Shown piece after piece: positions 26,894-39,188 of a stretch of 64,000 nt of DNA (its first letter is position 1; each line of letters begins with the position of its first letter). The DNA lies in assembly GCA_009760855.2 (NCBI GenBank), contig WPIO01000002.1, forward strand, positions 7,870,001 through 7,934,000, given 5' to 3'. The stretch is from Cristatella mucedo. Taxonomy: Eukaryota > Bryozoa > Phylactolaemata > Cristatellidae. A program made the translations under genes and the position numbers. The notes under the pieces were generated by a model. The model did no database searches and had not been told where the DNA came from. It saw nothing but the letters and a program-made list of their open reading frames with translations.

Positions 26894-29415
26894 ACTGGAC
26901 TGGCTAGATTGATAGATATGGCGGATAAATACGCAGATACTGACAGATAAATATGGCTGTCGCAGTGACTGCAGAGAGTGAAGGCAAGGCACTAATTGTG
27001 TACCATTCAGCAGGTTCCTAAACGTTGGTGTCACGCGTGTGATCTTCTAATGGTCTGAAGCCTCTACGGGTGATGACCTAAGGTCCATTTATAGTAGTGA
27101 GAGCCGCTGGTGTTGTCTACGTCTAGAGCTGTCGGAATTCCGTGGCTGGATGTAGTTGAATGAAACTAGTGTGTGAGCTAGCCTGCTGAAGAATTGGTCG
27201 AAATTCACTGATCGCTATTCTGAATGAACTCAAGCCTGCCGATGATAAAGGATTCGCTGTGATCAGGAAGACAGCAAGCTTGCCGTACGAGTGGTTTCAT
27301 ATGTGTCAAATCGGCAATTAATAGTAGTCAGATTCCGAAGTAGATGTAAGGAGCAGTGGTGCATCGGTCGTATGGCCCCAGCTGCTCAAAAGCCATCAAG
27401 TATGGTTGGGGGAGGGTGCAGCTAGGATCAACAGTTGATTCAACAGACGTGTACTGCTGTGCTAGCCAGATCTTAACACTTTCTAGAACGACAGCACCCC
27501 TGACATCGCATCTCTTCTTGCTGACTCCGCTGCACGACTCTGTCTCAGAGGAAGCCAGCCACCTGCATCAGCGTTTAACCGATTGCACGCACAGCCCTGG
27601 CTACGGATTAGCTAACCCAGCAAGAATGATCCAAGGAGCAAGTCGGCACTAAGCTAGGATCGCTTCAGTGATATTCTCGTATGGTGCGATACAGATGAAT
27701 CAGTATTTATTATTTATATATATTGTGTAAGCCGACTCTGAACGTCAACCAGACCCACTAGAAGCACTCTATAAGACATTGATCCCACCCTTTAGGAGAG
27801 CTCCTTGGGAGAACAGGAACTTCGGAGCATTCTACACAATGCACGACAAGCGTATATGGAGCTACCTGAAAAATGATCTCGATTTCGTTGGATCGCGCTC
27901 TCTAATAGAATGATAGCCTCTGAGTAGAAATCGTCTCTTGACACGTTCACCGAAGTCACACCGTTATGTCAATGTCTTTAAACATTAATTCTAGCTTTCG
28001 AAAAATGTTAGCCCAGACAAAAATCTATACTGAAGCATTTCAGAGAAGATGGGCCACTCAAGGGTGTTTATTCGCAACCGAAAACATGCTTATCTCTTCC
28101 GAGTTTCAGCAGTCTCGAAGCTGCACATCGGACAATCAAGGCGAGCTGCTCTCTTTGCCTAATCGGGCATACCGGCCGACAGGTTAGGCTTGCACTCTAA
28201 ATGCATGTTTACAGGGCTGAGGGCTTGTTGCAGCTCTGGTGCCTACTACTGCTGCAAAGGAATTCCCCATTCATGGTGTACAGATTTGCTCATTAGAAAT
28301 GGCAGACCTTGTGACTAAGCGAGTCTCAGTATACATTTAAGTGTAGCAAGCCTGTGGTCTCGACCTAATCATGTGCACTTAAAATCAGCACTGAATAGAG
28401 TAGCACTGTGCCAAAGCCAGTTAAGCACCGCTGACGTGGCCGGATCCAAGTGGTCTTCTCTGCACGCTTGCACGACGATAAACATCACGGATTTTCAGAG
28501 ATACGGCAGAAGCATCCCAAGCCCAAAGGTCACTGCTTATTAAGCCCGGAGGGGGAGAGAAGGGTGGCTGCATCTCAGATTGGATTGCTGCTGCAGGCCA
28601 TGCATCTGTGGCACTGGCAGGTGCAAGGAAGAACGGCTCCTTGGCCACCAAGTGGTATGCCAGCCAGTCCTCACAGCCTGATCCTTCGAGACTGCAAAGC
28701 TGATCTCTCTAAACATACCTAACTCATCGGCCTGATGAAGCTGCAGGAGGCGTGGCTGGGCTGCACAAGCTGGGTTGCCAGCCACCTGGGAGTATGTATT
28801 ATCCCTTCTCCATCTTCGCCAACTGCAATTTGTTTATTGTCTTAATCACCTGGGCCAAGCATGCCAAGGTTTAAATTGTCAGGATTAAAGGTCTATCAAC
28901 TTTGAATGTCGCCGTGAGGCCAAACTTCTGCAATACTGAGATTGCTGTAGCGATCCAAACATGGTCGAAGCAGTGGTCTATTGGAGGGGAAGGGCTGCTT
29001 GTTTTGCAGCAGCGAGGCTTAGTTGTAGAAATGGCCGGGTGAAGGCAGCTGCTGGCTGCAGCCTAGACCGACCGAAGGACCCCAGCACTGTCTGTGTTTG
29101 TCAGGTAATTAGCTATCGAGTGTGAGTGAGTGAATAGTATCCATGGGAGTCCAGCCTCTCATGCATGTCCTGGCTCCAGCTTGACAGGCCGATGGCTAGT
29201 ATATCTTTTGCAAACTGCAGAATAATCTTCTGTGCCACGGTCAATTGCCCTGTGACATTTTCTAAATGGCAGTGCCAGCAGGGGCCAGGCCAGCTGCCAA
29301 AGTGCCAAGAAGCAGCCCGAAGGAAGGATGATATAAATGAGGGATGGGGTTAAAAGGAGCCGGAGAGAGGGGCTAGACAAAGGAAGGGGAGAGATAGCGA
29401 TAAAGAGAGTGAGGC

Positions 29416-29419
<4 letters not shown>
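26894..29419. other. No recognisable gene
   Basis: Open frames at 27356-27652 (plus), 28450-28722 (plus) and 28540-28785 (minus) have no family resemblance. No LINE or SINE block was found. Confidence 0.4.

Positions 29420-29496
<77 letters not shown>
29420..29496. repeat. (AG)n microsatellite
   Basis: A pure AG run of about 77 bp. Confidence 0.97.
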
Positions 29497-29498
<2 letters not shown>

Positions 29499-29912
29499 CA
29501 ACTTCAATGATCAGACATAACATCAGATAAAGTCAACTGAAAGCTTAAAGACAAGTAGGCAAGTTGGCAGGCAAAGGCAGTATAGACATACATGCGTAAG
29601 GGTAACAAGTTTGTGTCTTGTCACTGTAAATATTCAAGGTCGTCACTTAGTGTCCAGAAATGCACACAAGTATTAGGTATGTCTACATTTATCAACATGA
29701 AGGGCCACGTAAGTTTACCTGTAGGTTAAGGAAAAATAGAGGCGTGTGGTACTTGAGCAGTTCTAGATAATAATAATAGCGATAATAATAAGACATCTGT
29801 GTAGTACCATAAGTTAACTAAATATATGTAAAGGAATTTTGTACATAATGTAAGGGAACAATGTCAATGAATTAGTGAAAAATGCACAGTGTCAGCACCC
29901 ATACATACAATT
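29497..29912. other. No recognisable feature
   Basis: AT-rich DNA with short ATA/ATAG repeats near 29767-29790. Confidence 0.4.
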
Positions 29913-30780
29913 TATAATAATAATAATAATAATGCACTTGATAAAGCACCCTCAGAGAACTTAATCTCTCTCTAGGTGCTTTACATTTGCTGCAAAGGGA
30001 AATGCAACTGGATGGTGAGTAAAATCATGCTTGAAAAACAAACAAAATGAATAACATGGTTAGGGGTGACATGCACAGGGTCAGCATGCAAATGTGGTTA
30101 GTGGCAGCATGCACAGTGTCAGCACGCATAAGCACATCAAGGAAGAATCACAGGGACCCACTAAATGCTGTCCTAAATAGGTGTGCTTTTAAATTCTTTT
30201 TAAAGGTGGTCAGGTCAGGCAGGGGATGTTCTGACGCAGGTCGGGAGAGAGTTCCAGGCTTTGGGAGCATACAAACTAAATGCACGGTCTCCAAAGGATT
30301 TGAGGTTTGTACAGGGTATTTGTAGACTGTTGGATTCCGAAAAGCGGGTGCTACGATGCTTGGCCTGATGGGGGAGTATATCTGAGAGATAGGCTGGAGC
30401 CAAAGAATGAAGGGACCTAAAAGTGAGCGACAAAACCTTGAAGTCAATCCGTTGCTTGACTGGTAGCCAGTGCAGGTCGGTGAGAAGTGGAGTAATGTGG
30501 CAACTGCGATGCTCACGACAGACAAGCCTAGCTGCAGAGTTTTGCACCAGCTGCAATCGCCAGATCGCACATGCTGGTAGAGCAGTGAGTTGCAGAAGTC
30601 GAGACGGGATGTCACGAATGCATGGACCAACTTGGACGTGGTATCCTTATCTAAACAAGCCCGAATTTTAGCAATACTATGAAGCTGAAAATAGGCAGAT
30701 TTGACTGTGGAGCTGATGTGGTCGTCTAACGAGAGGTCGCTTTGGAATATGACACCTAGATTTCGAGCTGATTCAACAAC
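29913..30780 (-). mobile_element. LINE-A, 5'-truncated copy
   Basis: Minus-strand order: ARNLGVIFQSDLSLDDH, SAYFQLHSIAKIRACLD, SRLDFCNSLLYQ, then in another frame LHWLPVKQRIDFKVLSL and LAPAYLSDILP, then WNSLPTCVR. The 3' UTR ends in the conserved block and a (TTA)n tail at 29913-29934. These are the thumb and C-terminal segments of a CR1/L2-group reverse transcriptase, which copies the element RNA at nicked target DNA. Frameshifts split the frame into two parts and the catalytic core is missing, so the copy cannot be autonomous. It is very similar to the copy at 52.2 kb. Confidence 0.9.
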
Positions 30781-30839
30781 AAAAAAGACAATGCACATGG
30801 ACAGAGCCTATACTGTGAGGAATCGGCTGCCGGTTAGCT

Positions 30840-31030
30840 TCTTTTAAAATGTTTTCAAGTCAGACTATGTTGTGGCTCAGTCGAGAGTGAGTTCCTGACT
30901 TTGGGACCACAGGTCGATATGGTCGATACGCACCTTGATTGAGAGCGAGTGCAGGTTGATGAGAAGTGGTTCAATGTGGCAATAGCAAAGCCCACGGCAG
31001 ACCATCCTAACTCTCAGAGATACCAACCCT
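30840..31030 (-). mobile_element. LINE-A relic fragment
   Basis: Decayed antisense of the same family. GAGAGTGAGTTCCTGACTTTGGGA matches the GAGAGAGTTCCAGGCTTTGGG block, and TTGATTGAGAGCGAGTGCAGGTTGATGAGAAGTGG matches the block encoding LHWLP. It lies 60 bp beyond the younger copy in the same orientation. Confidence 0.65.
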
Positions 31031-31254
31031 ACAAAGGTCTGCAAAAATGGTCACCCACACTGCTGTGCACGATAAGCTGATTGTAGGTAATCCTTCGATT
31101 TGAAACAGTAGTCAGCTGCCTGCTGCGAACATGTGCTACTCATTAACTGGACTGAACATTCACTGCCTTGGCATTGACCCTTAGCTGCGGCCAGACGCCA
31201 CCACAATGCTCAGCTGCTAAAATGCTAAGCTGTGCTACTGCAGCTATAGTACCA

Positions 31255-31390
31255 CCAACAGGTCCAATAGCAGTGGTGGAAGTAGCAACAGAAGTAGTCG
31301 CAGCAGCAGCAGTGGCAGTAGTGAAAGCATAAGTAGCAGAGCAGCCGCATCGGCAGTAGCGATGGAGGCAGCAGTGGCAGCAGAATGTGC
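31255..31390. repeat. Degenerate AGC/AGT trinucleotide repeat
   Basis: AGCAGTGGCAGTAG-like units with many substitutions. Confidence 0.75.
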
Positions 31391-31659
31391 GACTTCGGTG
31401 CTTACTAATTGCAATTATTCAAAGGTACCAACGCTAGGCAAGCCTTAAGTCTAGCAATGATGTTGGAACCTTTGGCTCCTGCAAGGCCCACTTACGGTTT
31501 AGGCCATGGGTACAAGGTCAAGGAAAGGTCATGGTTACAACTCTCTGGGTCTGCTGTACACATCCATCATTCATTTTCCTCTCTGGTGCTCCGACATCCC
31601 CTAAGAGAGTGCTACAGTACCTGGTTGGTCCAACTGACATATGCTCATCCCTCTCCTTC

Positions 31660-31778
31660 CTCTCTCTCTCTCTCTATCTCTATCTAAATGTGAGCGACAG
31701 CTTTGCTGGCTCTGTCTGTCTGTCTGTCTCTGTCTGTCTCTGTCTCTGCCTCTGTCTCTGTCTCTCTGTCTCTCTGTC

Positions 31779-31859
<81 letters not shown>

Positions 31860-32112
31860 CTCTCTGTGTCTCTCTGCGTCTCTTTGTGTTTCTCTGTGTC
31901 TGTCTGTCTGTCTCTCTCTGTTTCTCTCTGTCTGTCTGTCTCTGTCTCTCTCTGTCACTGTCTCTCCCTGTCACTGTCTCTCCCTGTCACTGTCTCTCTC
32001 TGTCACCGTCTCTCTCCCTGTCACTGTCTCTCTCTCTCTGTCACTGTCTCTCTCCCTGCCACTGTCTCTCTCTGTCACCGTCTCTCTCCCTGTCACTGTC
32101 TCTCTTTCTGAA
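31660..32112. repeat. Compound TC/TCTG tract with an embedded LINE-like word
   Basis: TC and TCTG units, pure TC, then GTCTCTCTGTGTC-type units and an 18-20 bp CTGTCACTGTCTCTCTC family. Close to the left end, a 28-bp non-repetitive word (CTAAATGTGAGCGACAGC plus TTTGCTGGCT) interrupts the tract. The same word borders the AG tract at 57.3 kb. Confidence 0.93.
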
Positions 32113-34537
32113 GCTGAGTGCTGCTGACCTCCGCCTGCCTGTGCTGGCTCCTGCCATGGCTGCTTTCGGCAGGTGTCTGCATAGGCAGGCACCGACGTTG
32201 CCTGCACCACGGGTGCGCAGCTGAGCACCCGCCGCATGCACCAAGCACGCCTTGTTGGCATGCAAATCTCTAAGTAAAAGGCCGGCTCACTCGATCAAAC
32301 AGCCGGCAGCCACGGCAGCATTAATAATTATAGAAGCCCGGCCCCCCTTTTAGATACGCTCATCCAAGCGGCAACGCTGAGTGATGCCAGTTACCGGCGG
32401 ATGACTGAACTCACGGTCGCGCTCTTGTTGACCAATGCCTCAAGAAACAGGGGCTGTGCCCCCAATTCGGTCGCATGCCGGCTAGTATTTTTAGCTAAGC
32501 ACTCCTGGGCTGCCTATCTATCTTTCGGCTTTGTCTCGACGCAAAGCTTGCTTTGCTGTCCTTTTTCGATTGTTTGGGGCCAGCAGAATAAAGAATGTTG
32601 TGTGAGATAACAGGCATATCGCAAGCAAATATTTGCTTTCATTGAACAAACACGGCCGTGTTTTGTAATAAATGGCCCATCTGGTTCGACCTTGGCAACA
32701 AGTGACGTTCTACCTGCCGAAAAGAAGCTGCCGGACGTGTGTTGAGAAGGAACAAGGAGGAGGGGAAGCAAAGTGAGGCAAAATGGATCAAAGGAGGAGA
32801 AGAGCAGAGGAGTGGTGGGTGGGGGGCCGAGGCAAGAGCTACAAGCAACGACTCAACTAATGAGTTTATTATTATATATTATTATTTAATATTTATTAAT
32901 ATATTTAATAAGATATTAATATTTATCGTTTGCCATTGTTTGCCTAACGAGAATTGCAGCACAGAAACACGTCGTTGAATGCGCTTTAAGCACTCGGTCA
33001 GTCAAAAGTGCCCGTGCTCTTGTGGTTGCTTGCGGGTTTTTCTAAAGCTGTTTACAAAGTGCAAACCAAGTGGGCTGAGCTGTGCCCTGACCCGTGCATC
33101 AGTCTAATTCACTCCGAGGCTCTTACAAATACTGTGCTGCCAAATGGTAACAAGAAATGTTGCTGTCGTGAAGTCATCACATTGAGGTTCAACCTATACA
33201 AGGATTTAACCAGCACAAGCCATGCAGCTGCAGTAGCACCCCATGGCTGATGCAGGATGCAGGTGCAGAGCTCTGCGCATATCACGTCTTCTTACAATTG
33301 ACTCACGATGACAAGATTCGACTTACTTGTGCACTTTTGAACAGCCTACATTACCAAGTTATCCTCAGCTCGAACTAAGCTTTCGCTACGATTTTGAGGT
33401 GCAAAGGCATAAAGTGAAGGTCAAAGCCGCTCATCGGTGCACAGCTTCGAGGCTCTGCAGGATCAAATAGGGGCCCACAACTTCGAGGCAGGATTAAACA
33501 GGGGCATGATCGGGGATTGGTCGCGAATGCTCCTTCATCGGTCACGCATTCGTGCGATAGCTTCCACAATGACAACAAATCAACTGCCATAGCTTCTGTT
33601 GCTGTAGATACCGCGAATCAATGCCATCCGAGCTGCTGACCAAAAACGATCTAGCTAAGATCTGTTTGTGAATCACGTGAGTCCCCTGTCCCTAACGAAA
33701 CAGAAATCCCGCACGAATGAAGATGCAATTGTTTACTACCTATCGCCACGTCTTTATCGCATTAGGCTCCTGTCACTGCATGGCCGGTCTTGGTACCCTG
33801 AGGATCAAGCACGGCCGACAGTGCATGCTTGTTGGCATCTCGTGTGCCGTCAGGCATCTAGTACTACTACTGCATGCTCATTGCATGCCTCTGCCTGAGT
33901 TCGTGAGTACGGTCTAGTCGGTAGCCGATGGGCCGATGGGGTACCAGAGGGGTTTGCCGGCATCAAACTAAAGCTTTGTCGTTGGTACTAAGTTCGTTTG
34001 CATCCAAAGCTTGAAACTTGCTCCTGGCTTCTGTCACTACTTGCATTGCATTTGCATCATTTAAGTCTAAGCTAACGACGAACCTGTTCCTGTCAGCTTT
34101 CCTTGCACCCCAGTGAACTCGTCTTCTTTTCTGGGAGCTCTTGGGTGCTTACCTGTGAATTGTTCCCTATGCATTACTAACCCCCCCCCCCGTCCTACTA
34201 ATAAGCGTGTCTCGTTGTTTTCTTTTGCATGCTTGTCCAAGTATAACACCTGTGTGTGCTCCTTCATGCCCATTTGGGGATGGGTCAGCTGCTGTCTTTA
34301 GACGACCTGTCATCTGGCACAGACAGCTATTTCCGGCACGGCTATTTCCAGACCACCTGACATCGCCTATCCATCATTGGTTACCCTATTTATCTTTTCT
34401 ATGCACATTTGGATGGGCTGCAAGTACGATCTGCATGTAGCTGGTCGTACCCTGTAATTGATGCTGGGCTGTAGCTCGAACATGTGTGCCACATGCTTGG
34501 TCACTGCCAGCTGATGCTACAGTGTATCATAGTACAG
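32113..34537. other. No recognisable gene; one AT-rich patch
   Basis: A TTAATATTTATTAATA-like AT-rich patch lies at 32860-32927. A plus-strand frame at 33008-33250 is weakly coding-like but without a family. C runs lie near 34180-34190. Confidence 0.4.
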
Positions 34538-34695
34538 CATGGTTCCGGGCCTCCCCATTTGTCGACGTGAAAGTATCCATTGAAGGCAATCTGGATGTCT
34601 TGGCAAAAGAGACCCAGAGGAAAGTCACCAAGTCACTCCGTGAAGGCCAAGTCACACCAAGGTCACACCACTGCACACCTGGCCAACAGCTACAG
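34538..34695 (+). CDS. Candidate internal exon, unidentified
   Basis: An open stretch of about 52 codons containing WFRASPFVDVKVSIEGNLD and LAKETQRKVTKSLREGQ, with a charged, soluble-protein composition. It is preceded by an acceptor-like GTACAG and followed by CAG|GTATGC, a good donor. The frame is open upstream to 34486. No family was recognised. A partner exon with compatible phase was not found. Confidence 0.25.
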
Positions 34696-35658
34696 GTATG
34701 CAATGTTGTAACCTTTTATGATCGGTGCAGTAAGTAAAGCTGGCCCCCCCCCCGATATGCCGAAATGAAGCCGCGCCCAGCTGACCTGGTCAGCTTACCT
34801 GGTCAGCTGACCTGGCGACCGATCGAGGGAGCAGCAGCAGGCAGCTCTGAGCTGCTGCAGCCTGACGAAGATTGGAACCCGAGTGCTTGGACCCTCTTCC
34901 TGAGATGGAATTTTAGAGTTGCCATCCATCCATCCAAGGTGCAGGAAAGGAAATCGCAGGCCAAGAAGCTCGGTATGGAACCCATTGCGAATGAATCTCA
35001 TCGGTATTAATGGTCAGTTTGAGAACCTGAAATATTACCTAGCAGCTTAGCGGGTGATGAGCAGTTGCTATGACAGGCCTGCTGTTGCCGACTGCCATAC
35101 AGTAAGTGCAGATAATTCGCTGCAAGTGGCTTCTGCTGGACGAATATATTATGATGGGCTATTCTCTTTACCAGTCCCGGTGACTCCCAGCACAGGTGGC
35201 CAATTTATATCGAGTCACTGTTGACAAGGCAGAATTGTACGTGAAGAAAAGGTGCGCTTGTTTGAGCTGCAAACCAGTTTGCCAGATCAATCCTTGTGAC
35301 TAATATATAATGGCTACCAAAAAGTCCATTCGTAGGAGGAGCCCCAGCCATTTTGTGGGAGCGCTGGTTGTCTATTTGTTCTTTTAGTATTCTGATATTA
35401 GTGCAAGCAAACTATGCCAAGGCAAAGGCCAAATCTCGATTCACCCCCAATCAGCCAATCATACGAGGGTTGAAGTGGGGCCGTGGGCTGCTCATTCAAG
35501 TCGGTTCGAGTTGACCAGGACATGAAGACACTCTACTTGGGCAAACCGTTGACAACGAGCTCAATAAGATTGAAGTGTCACTGAATGCCGATTGGGCAGC
35601 GAATGTAGCACACCTCAAGGCACGGACGAACCGAGTGGGTGCTGGTGCCTGGCGAAGA
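34696..35658. other. No recognisable feature
   Basis: A donor-like ACAGTAAGT at 35099-35107 follows a short open stretch, too little to call an exon. A C run lies at 34744-34753. Confidence 0.4.
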
Positions 35659-35775
35659 CGAGATATACATAAATATAATGTCGTAAATATAAATATAATA
35701 TAATATATACATAAATATAATATATACATAAACGTAAATATAATATATACATAAATATATGTCGTAAACGAGATA
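35659..35775. repeat. AT-rich tandem repeat
   Basis: Imperfect copies of ATATACATAAATATAAT, with GTCGTAAA boundaries at both sides. Confidence 0.9.
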
Positions 35776-36605
35776 CACATAAAAACCCAGACGAATGGCT
35801 TGCAGCGACGGTACATTTACATTTAGCTTTCCTGCTAGCAATGAGAGCTACAGCGGGACACTAGTCTCTAACCATCGTGCATCGCATCATTTGAAATCTC
35901 GGCTTCAAGGAAATAAAGTGCACACCTCACTGCCACCATGGGCAATGGTAAAGGTAGAAGCACGATTCGCTCTTGAATCGTGCACGCCAACGCCGAAATG
36001 TGTGGATGCACTGGCGGTGGCAAAAATGTTGCTAGATAGTGCTTATTGCCGCGGTTCTAGTGAGCATTAAGGGACTGTGCACTGCACTTTTCGATTTGCC
36101 TACATCTAGTCATCTCGGCTGCAACTGAATCCCTGCTCAACTCGCGTCCCGTGGAACAGACATTGAAGTAACTCTGAAGATCGTTCATGATGTTGATTGC
36201 TTGCTCTTGCTGATTTTTGGGACGGCGCTCGTACGCTCAGAAAACCTACACAGGATCGCAGGAGGCACGTACCCCACGAGGCACATAATTTGGGTCTGCA
36301 AGCCTCAAGCAGCGACGAGTCACCCTGCTCCACGAGTCCCACATGGAGAGCCATTTAGCCAGGCTTCTTTTGCATCGAAGCCACACCTGCACTCGTAAAT
36401 CACACCAAGCATTTCAATCCCTCATTCCAATCTAAGCTCCGTGCTGATCATTTCTTTTATTACTCCGTCTGCTACAAGGAATCTCCATACCCAAGCACTT
36501 CGTCGTGCTTCGTCCATTATGCTTAGCTCAGCCTGTAACAAGAAGAACGGTGTTCGAATCGCACCTATTACTTGGTGAGCCAACACGATTCGAGTTCTTG
36601 CTCAC
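35776..36605. other. No recognisable gene
   Basis: A 91-codon plus-strand frame covers 35795-36070, without recognisable domain. No repeat family was found. Confidence 0.4.
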
Positions 36606-36848
36606 AGCCTGCAGTGAGTGGACGAATGCACGAGGGCATCTACGTCATTAGTCGTCGTGTGATTCGTCGCATCGAGGGCATCTGCTTTCAACAGCTGCGA
36701 CCGGCGGGCGAGTGCGTGCTCTAGCCTGGTCTGCTGAGTTGCTGCTCTACCTCGCGTTCGCTCGAGGACGTCGAGTTGGTCCACTTTCGCGACACGTGGC
36801 TGTTGCTCCAGACCTGCTCCACACGAGGCAGTGAGAGATCTAAGGTCA
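36606..36848 (-). CDS. Candidate internal exon, unidentified
   Basis: Minus-strand frame of about 80 codons containing RVAKVDQLDVLERTRGRAA and LEHALARRSQLLKADALDA. It is Leu/Arg/Ala-rich, with heptad-like spacing that could form a coiled coil. GC-ended codons (GAC, CTC, GTC, GAG) are frequent. Upstream is a pyrimidine-rich stretch ending CCCATCAG, a fair acceptor. Downstream is CT|GTGAGC, an acceptable donor with a non-consensus last exon base. The frame stops within the donor. No family was recognised. Confidence 0.3.
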
Positions 36849-37598
36849 CTGATGGGTGAGTGGCCCAAAAAATCCTATCGAAGTATGGCTCAGATTAATA
36901 CATCTGCCCGAGATTCGTAGACTTTCAAGCACGACCAGTGCTGCAATGCACAAACTAACCAACGCGGATTGTGCATTTGCAGAAAGCTAGAAGCACTTGG
37001 AGATCTCTCCAAACAATATATAGCGTAAGTCGTGCAAGCAGGCTTACTTCTGGTGGACGCCGTGGTCTAATAAAATTTGCTTATCCATGCCGAAACTGGT
37101 ATCCATGTTTCATACACATCCACCCCTACATACCAGTATGAATAGTGACCTACAGTTCGTCTTCCTTACACACGCGACATCCAAAGGCACACTATAACAG
37201 CTTGTCAAGCACAGTGAGAACTCGGCAACATCAGGCAGGCCAGCTAACTAGGGCCAACCATGGCAGGATATGCAGCCATTATGTAGATTTAGCCGCCGGT
37301 GCAATCGTCGGCTTAACAGATATAGCCTCCTGCCTGGATTTAATTCGGACCCATAAAGCCCCTTCCAGCACAGACAGCATCCTGGCGGTGCGGCCCATTA
37401 AGCACTGCCTCCTGGCTTTCTTTATACTGAAAACCAGATATTGGTTTCAGCCGGGGCACATTTGACGGCCTCAGCCTCCGGCCGCCTGCTGGCTGCTGGG
37501 CAGTAGGTAGCAGTCAACAATAGCGAGCCGCACAAAGAAGCCGGAATTCCACCGGCTGACCTGGCTGCTCAGTCGGCCCGGCTGGTAGCGATACCAGT
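36849..37598. other. No recognisable feature
   Basis: A 106-codon plus-strand frame at 37145-37465 has no domain. Nothing else stands out. Confidence 0.4.
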
Positions 37599-38014
37599 GC
37601 CTCTGCTGCCGCTGCTGCCTCTGTTGCCGCTGCCTCTGTTGCCGCTGCCTCTGCTGCCGCTGCCTCTGCTGCCGCTGCCTCTGCTGCCGCTGCCTCTGCT
37701 GCCGCTGCCTCTGCTGCCGCTGCCTCTGCTGCCGCTGCCTCTGCTGCCGCTGCCTCTGCTGCCGCTGCCTCTGCTGCCGCTGCCTCTGCTGCCGCTGCCT
37801 CTGCTGCCGCTGCTGCCGCTGCCTCTGCTGCCGCTGCCTCTGCTGCCGCTGCCTCTGCTGCCGCTGCCTCTGCTGCCGCTGCCTCTGCTGCCGCTGCCTC
37901 TGCTGCCGCTGCCGCTGCCTCTGCTGCCGCTGCCTCTGCTGCCGCTGCCTCTGCTGCCGCTGCCTCTGCTGCCGCCGCTGCCGCCGCTGCCGCCGCTGCC
38001 GCCGCTGCCGCCGC

Positions 38015-38047
<33 letters not shown>

Positions 38048-38059
38048 CGCCGCTGCCGC

Positions 38060-38096
<37 letters not shown>

Positions 38097-38246
38097 GCTG
38101 CTGCTGCCGCCGCTGCCGCCGCTGCCGCCGCTGCTGCCGCTGCCGCCGCTGCTGCTGCTGCTGCCGCTGCTGCTGCTGCTGCTGCTGCTGCCGCTGCTGC
38201 TGCTGCTGCCGCTGCTGCTGCCGCTGCTGCCACTGCTGCCACTGCA
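37599..38246. repeat. 650-bp CTG/CCG/CCT array with 15-bp units
   Basis: The left half is more than 20 tandem copies of a 15-bp unit, CCTCTGCTGCCGCTG. These are followed by 6- to 9-bp CCGCCGCTG units at about 37970-38060, then CTG runs broken by CCG to 38246. Because every unit is a multiple of three and lacks stops, long frames of Leu/Pro (plus strand), Gln/Arg (minus) and Ala (minus) stay open. I see no flanking exon evidence and treat it as a minisatellite rather than a protein-coding repeat. Confidence 0.93.
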
Positions 38247-38529
38247 TCTAGAGGTCTACTTAGCCCGAGTACACACAACATATTTCACTTCTGAACTCGC
38301 TCTGAAACGTGCCGACCTGCCGTGCGACGTCTCAAGCTGACCGCTCCTCTCCATGCTGACACCGGTCTCTGGTCGGCTGTGGGCCGACCGAACCAACTGC
38401 ATTTGTAACGACTGCAAGCAGTAATTAGTGTGTACGGTTTTACAAATGCAGCCAGCACCAGATTCACTTTCCACGTGCCCTCAGGTCATGTGCAGGCAAT
38501 AAATTAGCTGTTCCTTTCCTCCGCTCAAA

Positions 38530-38876
38530 GACCGCTGGCGGTAGAAGCTTTTTCTGTGCAAGGTCGTAGACTGTGGAACTCACTTCCACAATTCTTCCCG
38601 AGCGACATCCTCACTCCTTCTGCCGACTGCGGCACATCCTTTTTAGCCGTGCTGCACTGCCACTTACATGCTGCTCACTACCTAATCTGCTCTCCCGACT
38701 CAGCTATGCATCTCAAACTCTCTTTGCTGGCTGAGATAAAGTCTGTTGGGGATCGAATGCGTACCGTAAGCCGCTTAGGCTGTGAGTGCGCTCTACAACA
38801 TTCCCTTGCGCTACACTCAGTCTTCGTGGTCTTCGTGGCTTTGTTAATTTACTGACGGAGATACATTACATTACAT
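38530..38876 (+). mobile_element. LINE-B, 3' fragment
   Basis: It encodes GRRLWNSLPQFFPSDILT, the C-terminal block of CR1/L2-type proteins. It continues with the family's 3' region (GATAAAGTCTGTTGGGGATC, GTGCGCTCTACAACATTCCC) and ends ACTGACGGAGATACATTACATTACATAA, with a short ATTAC repeat tail. It is closely related to the 41.5-kb fragment and the 58.9-kb copy. Confidence 0.8.
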
Positions 38877-39003
38877 AATTGTGACTTGACTAGTTTCATG
38901 CTCAACTTTTGATGCACGTTTGTGGCGATTTTTCAGTGGGCGATATAGTTGGCGAGCCTGGCCTCAACTATGGGGGCGAGACGCTTTTATGAGTCACACC
39001 TCT

Positions 39004-39188
39004 TAATAAATAAATAAATAAATACTAGCTGATTCAACAACCTCTTTTTCTATAGTGACAGAAGAGCCTTTACGGTTATCACCACCACTTGCAGTGGCGA
39101 TAAAGGATCGCCCACCATAGGATTAGAACCCACGACCTCGGAGCCGAGGTCGTGAACAGCAATTACCTTACCTAGTAAGCCATTATGA
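39004..39188 (-). mobile_element. SINE-A, tRNA-derived SINE
   Basis: Read on the minus strand: A box ATGGCTTACTAGGTAAGG, then the palindrome CACGACCTCGG/CCGAGGTCGTG, a B box GGGTTCTAATCC, the body block CAAGTGGTGGTGATAACC, AAGGCTCTTCTGTCACTATA, and a GAGGTTGTTGAATCAGCTAG end with a (TTTA)n tail. This is the cleanest full-length copy. Confidence 0.85.

Noticed and set aside
30047-30671. Plus-strand frames over the LINE-A copies here and at 52.4-53.0 kb
   Set aside because: They are antisense to the LINE reverse-transcriptase coding region.
36520-36570. tRNA-like TTAGCTCAGCC and GTTCGAATC motifs
   Set aside because: The two boxes are only about 30 bp apart, with no room for an anticodon arm and no acceptor stem pairing, so this is not a tRNA gene.
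37471-38281. Poly-Gln/Arg and poly-Ala proteins of about 255 residues on the minus strand
   Set aside because: They are produced by the trinucleotide array. The short non-repeat ends have no coding character.
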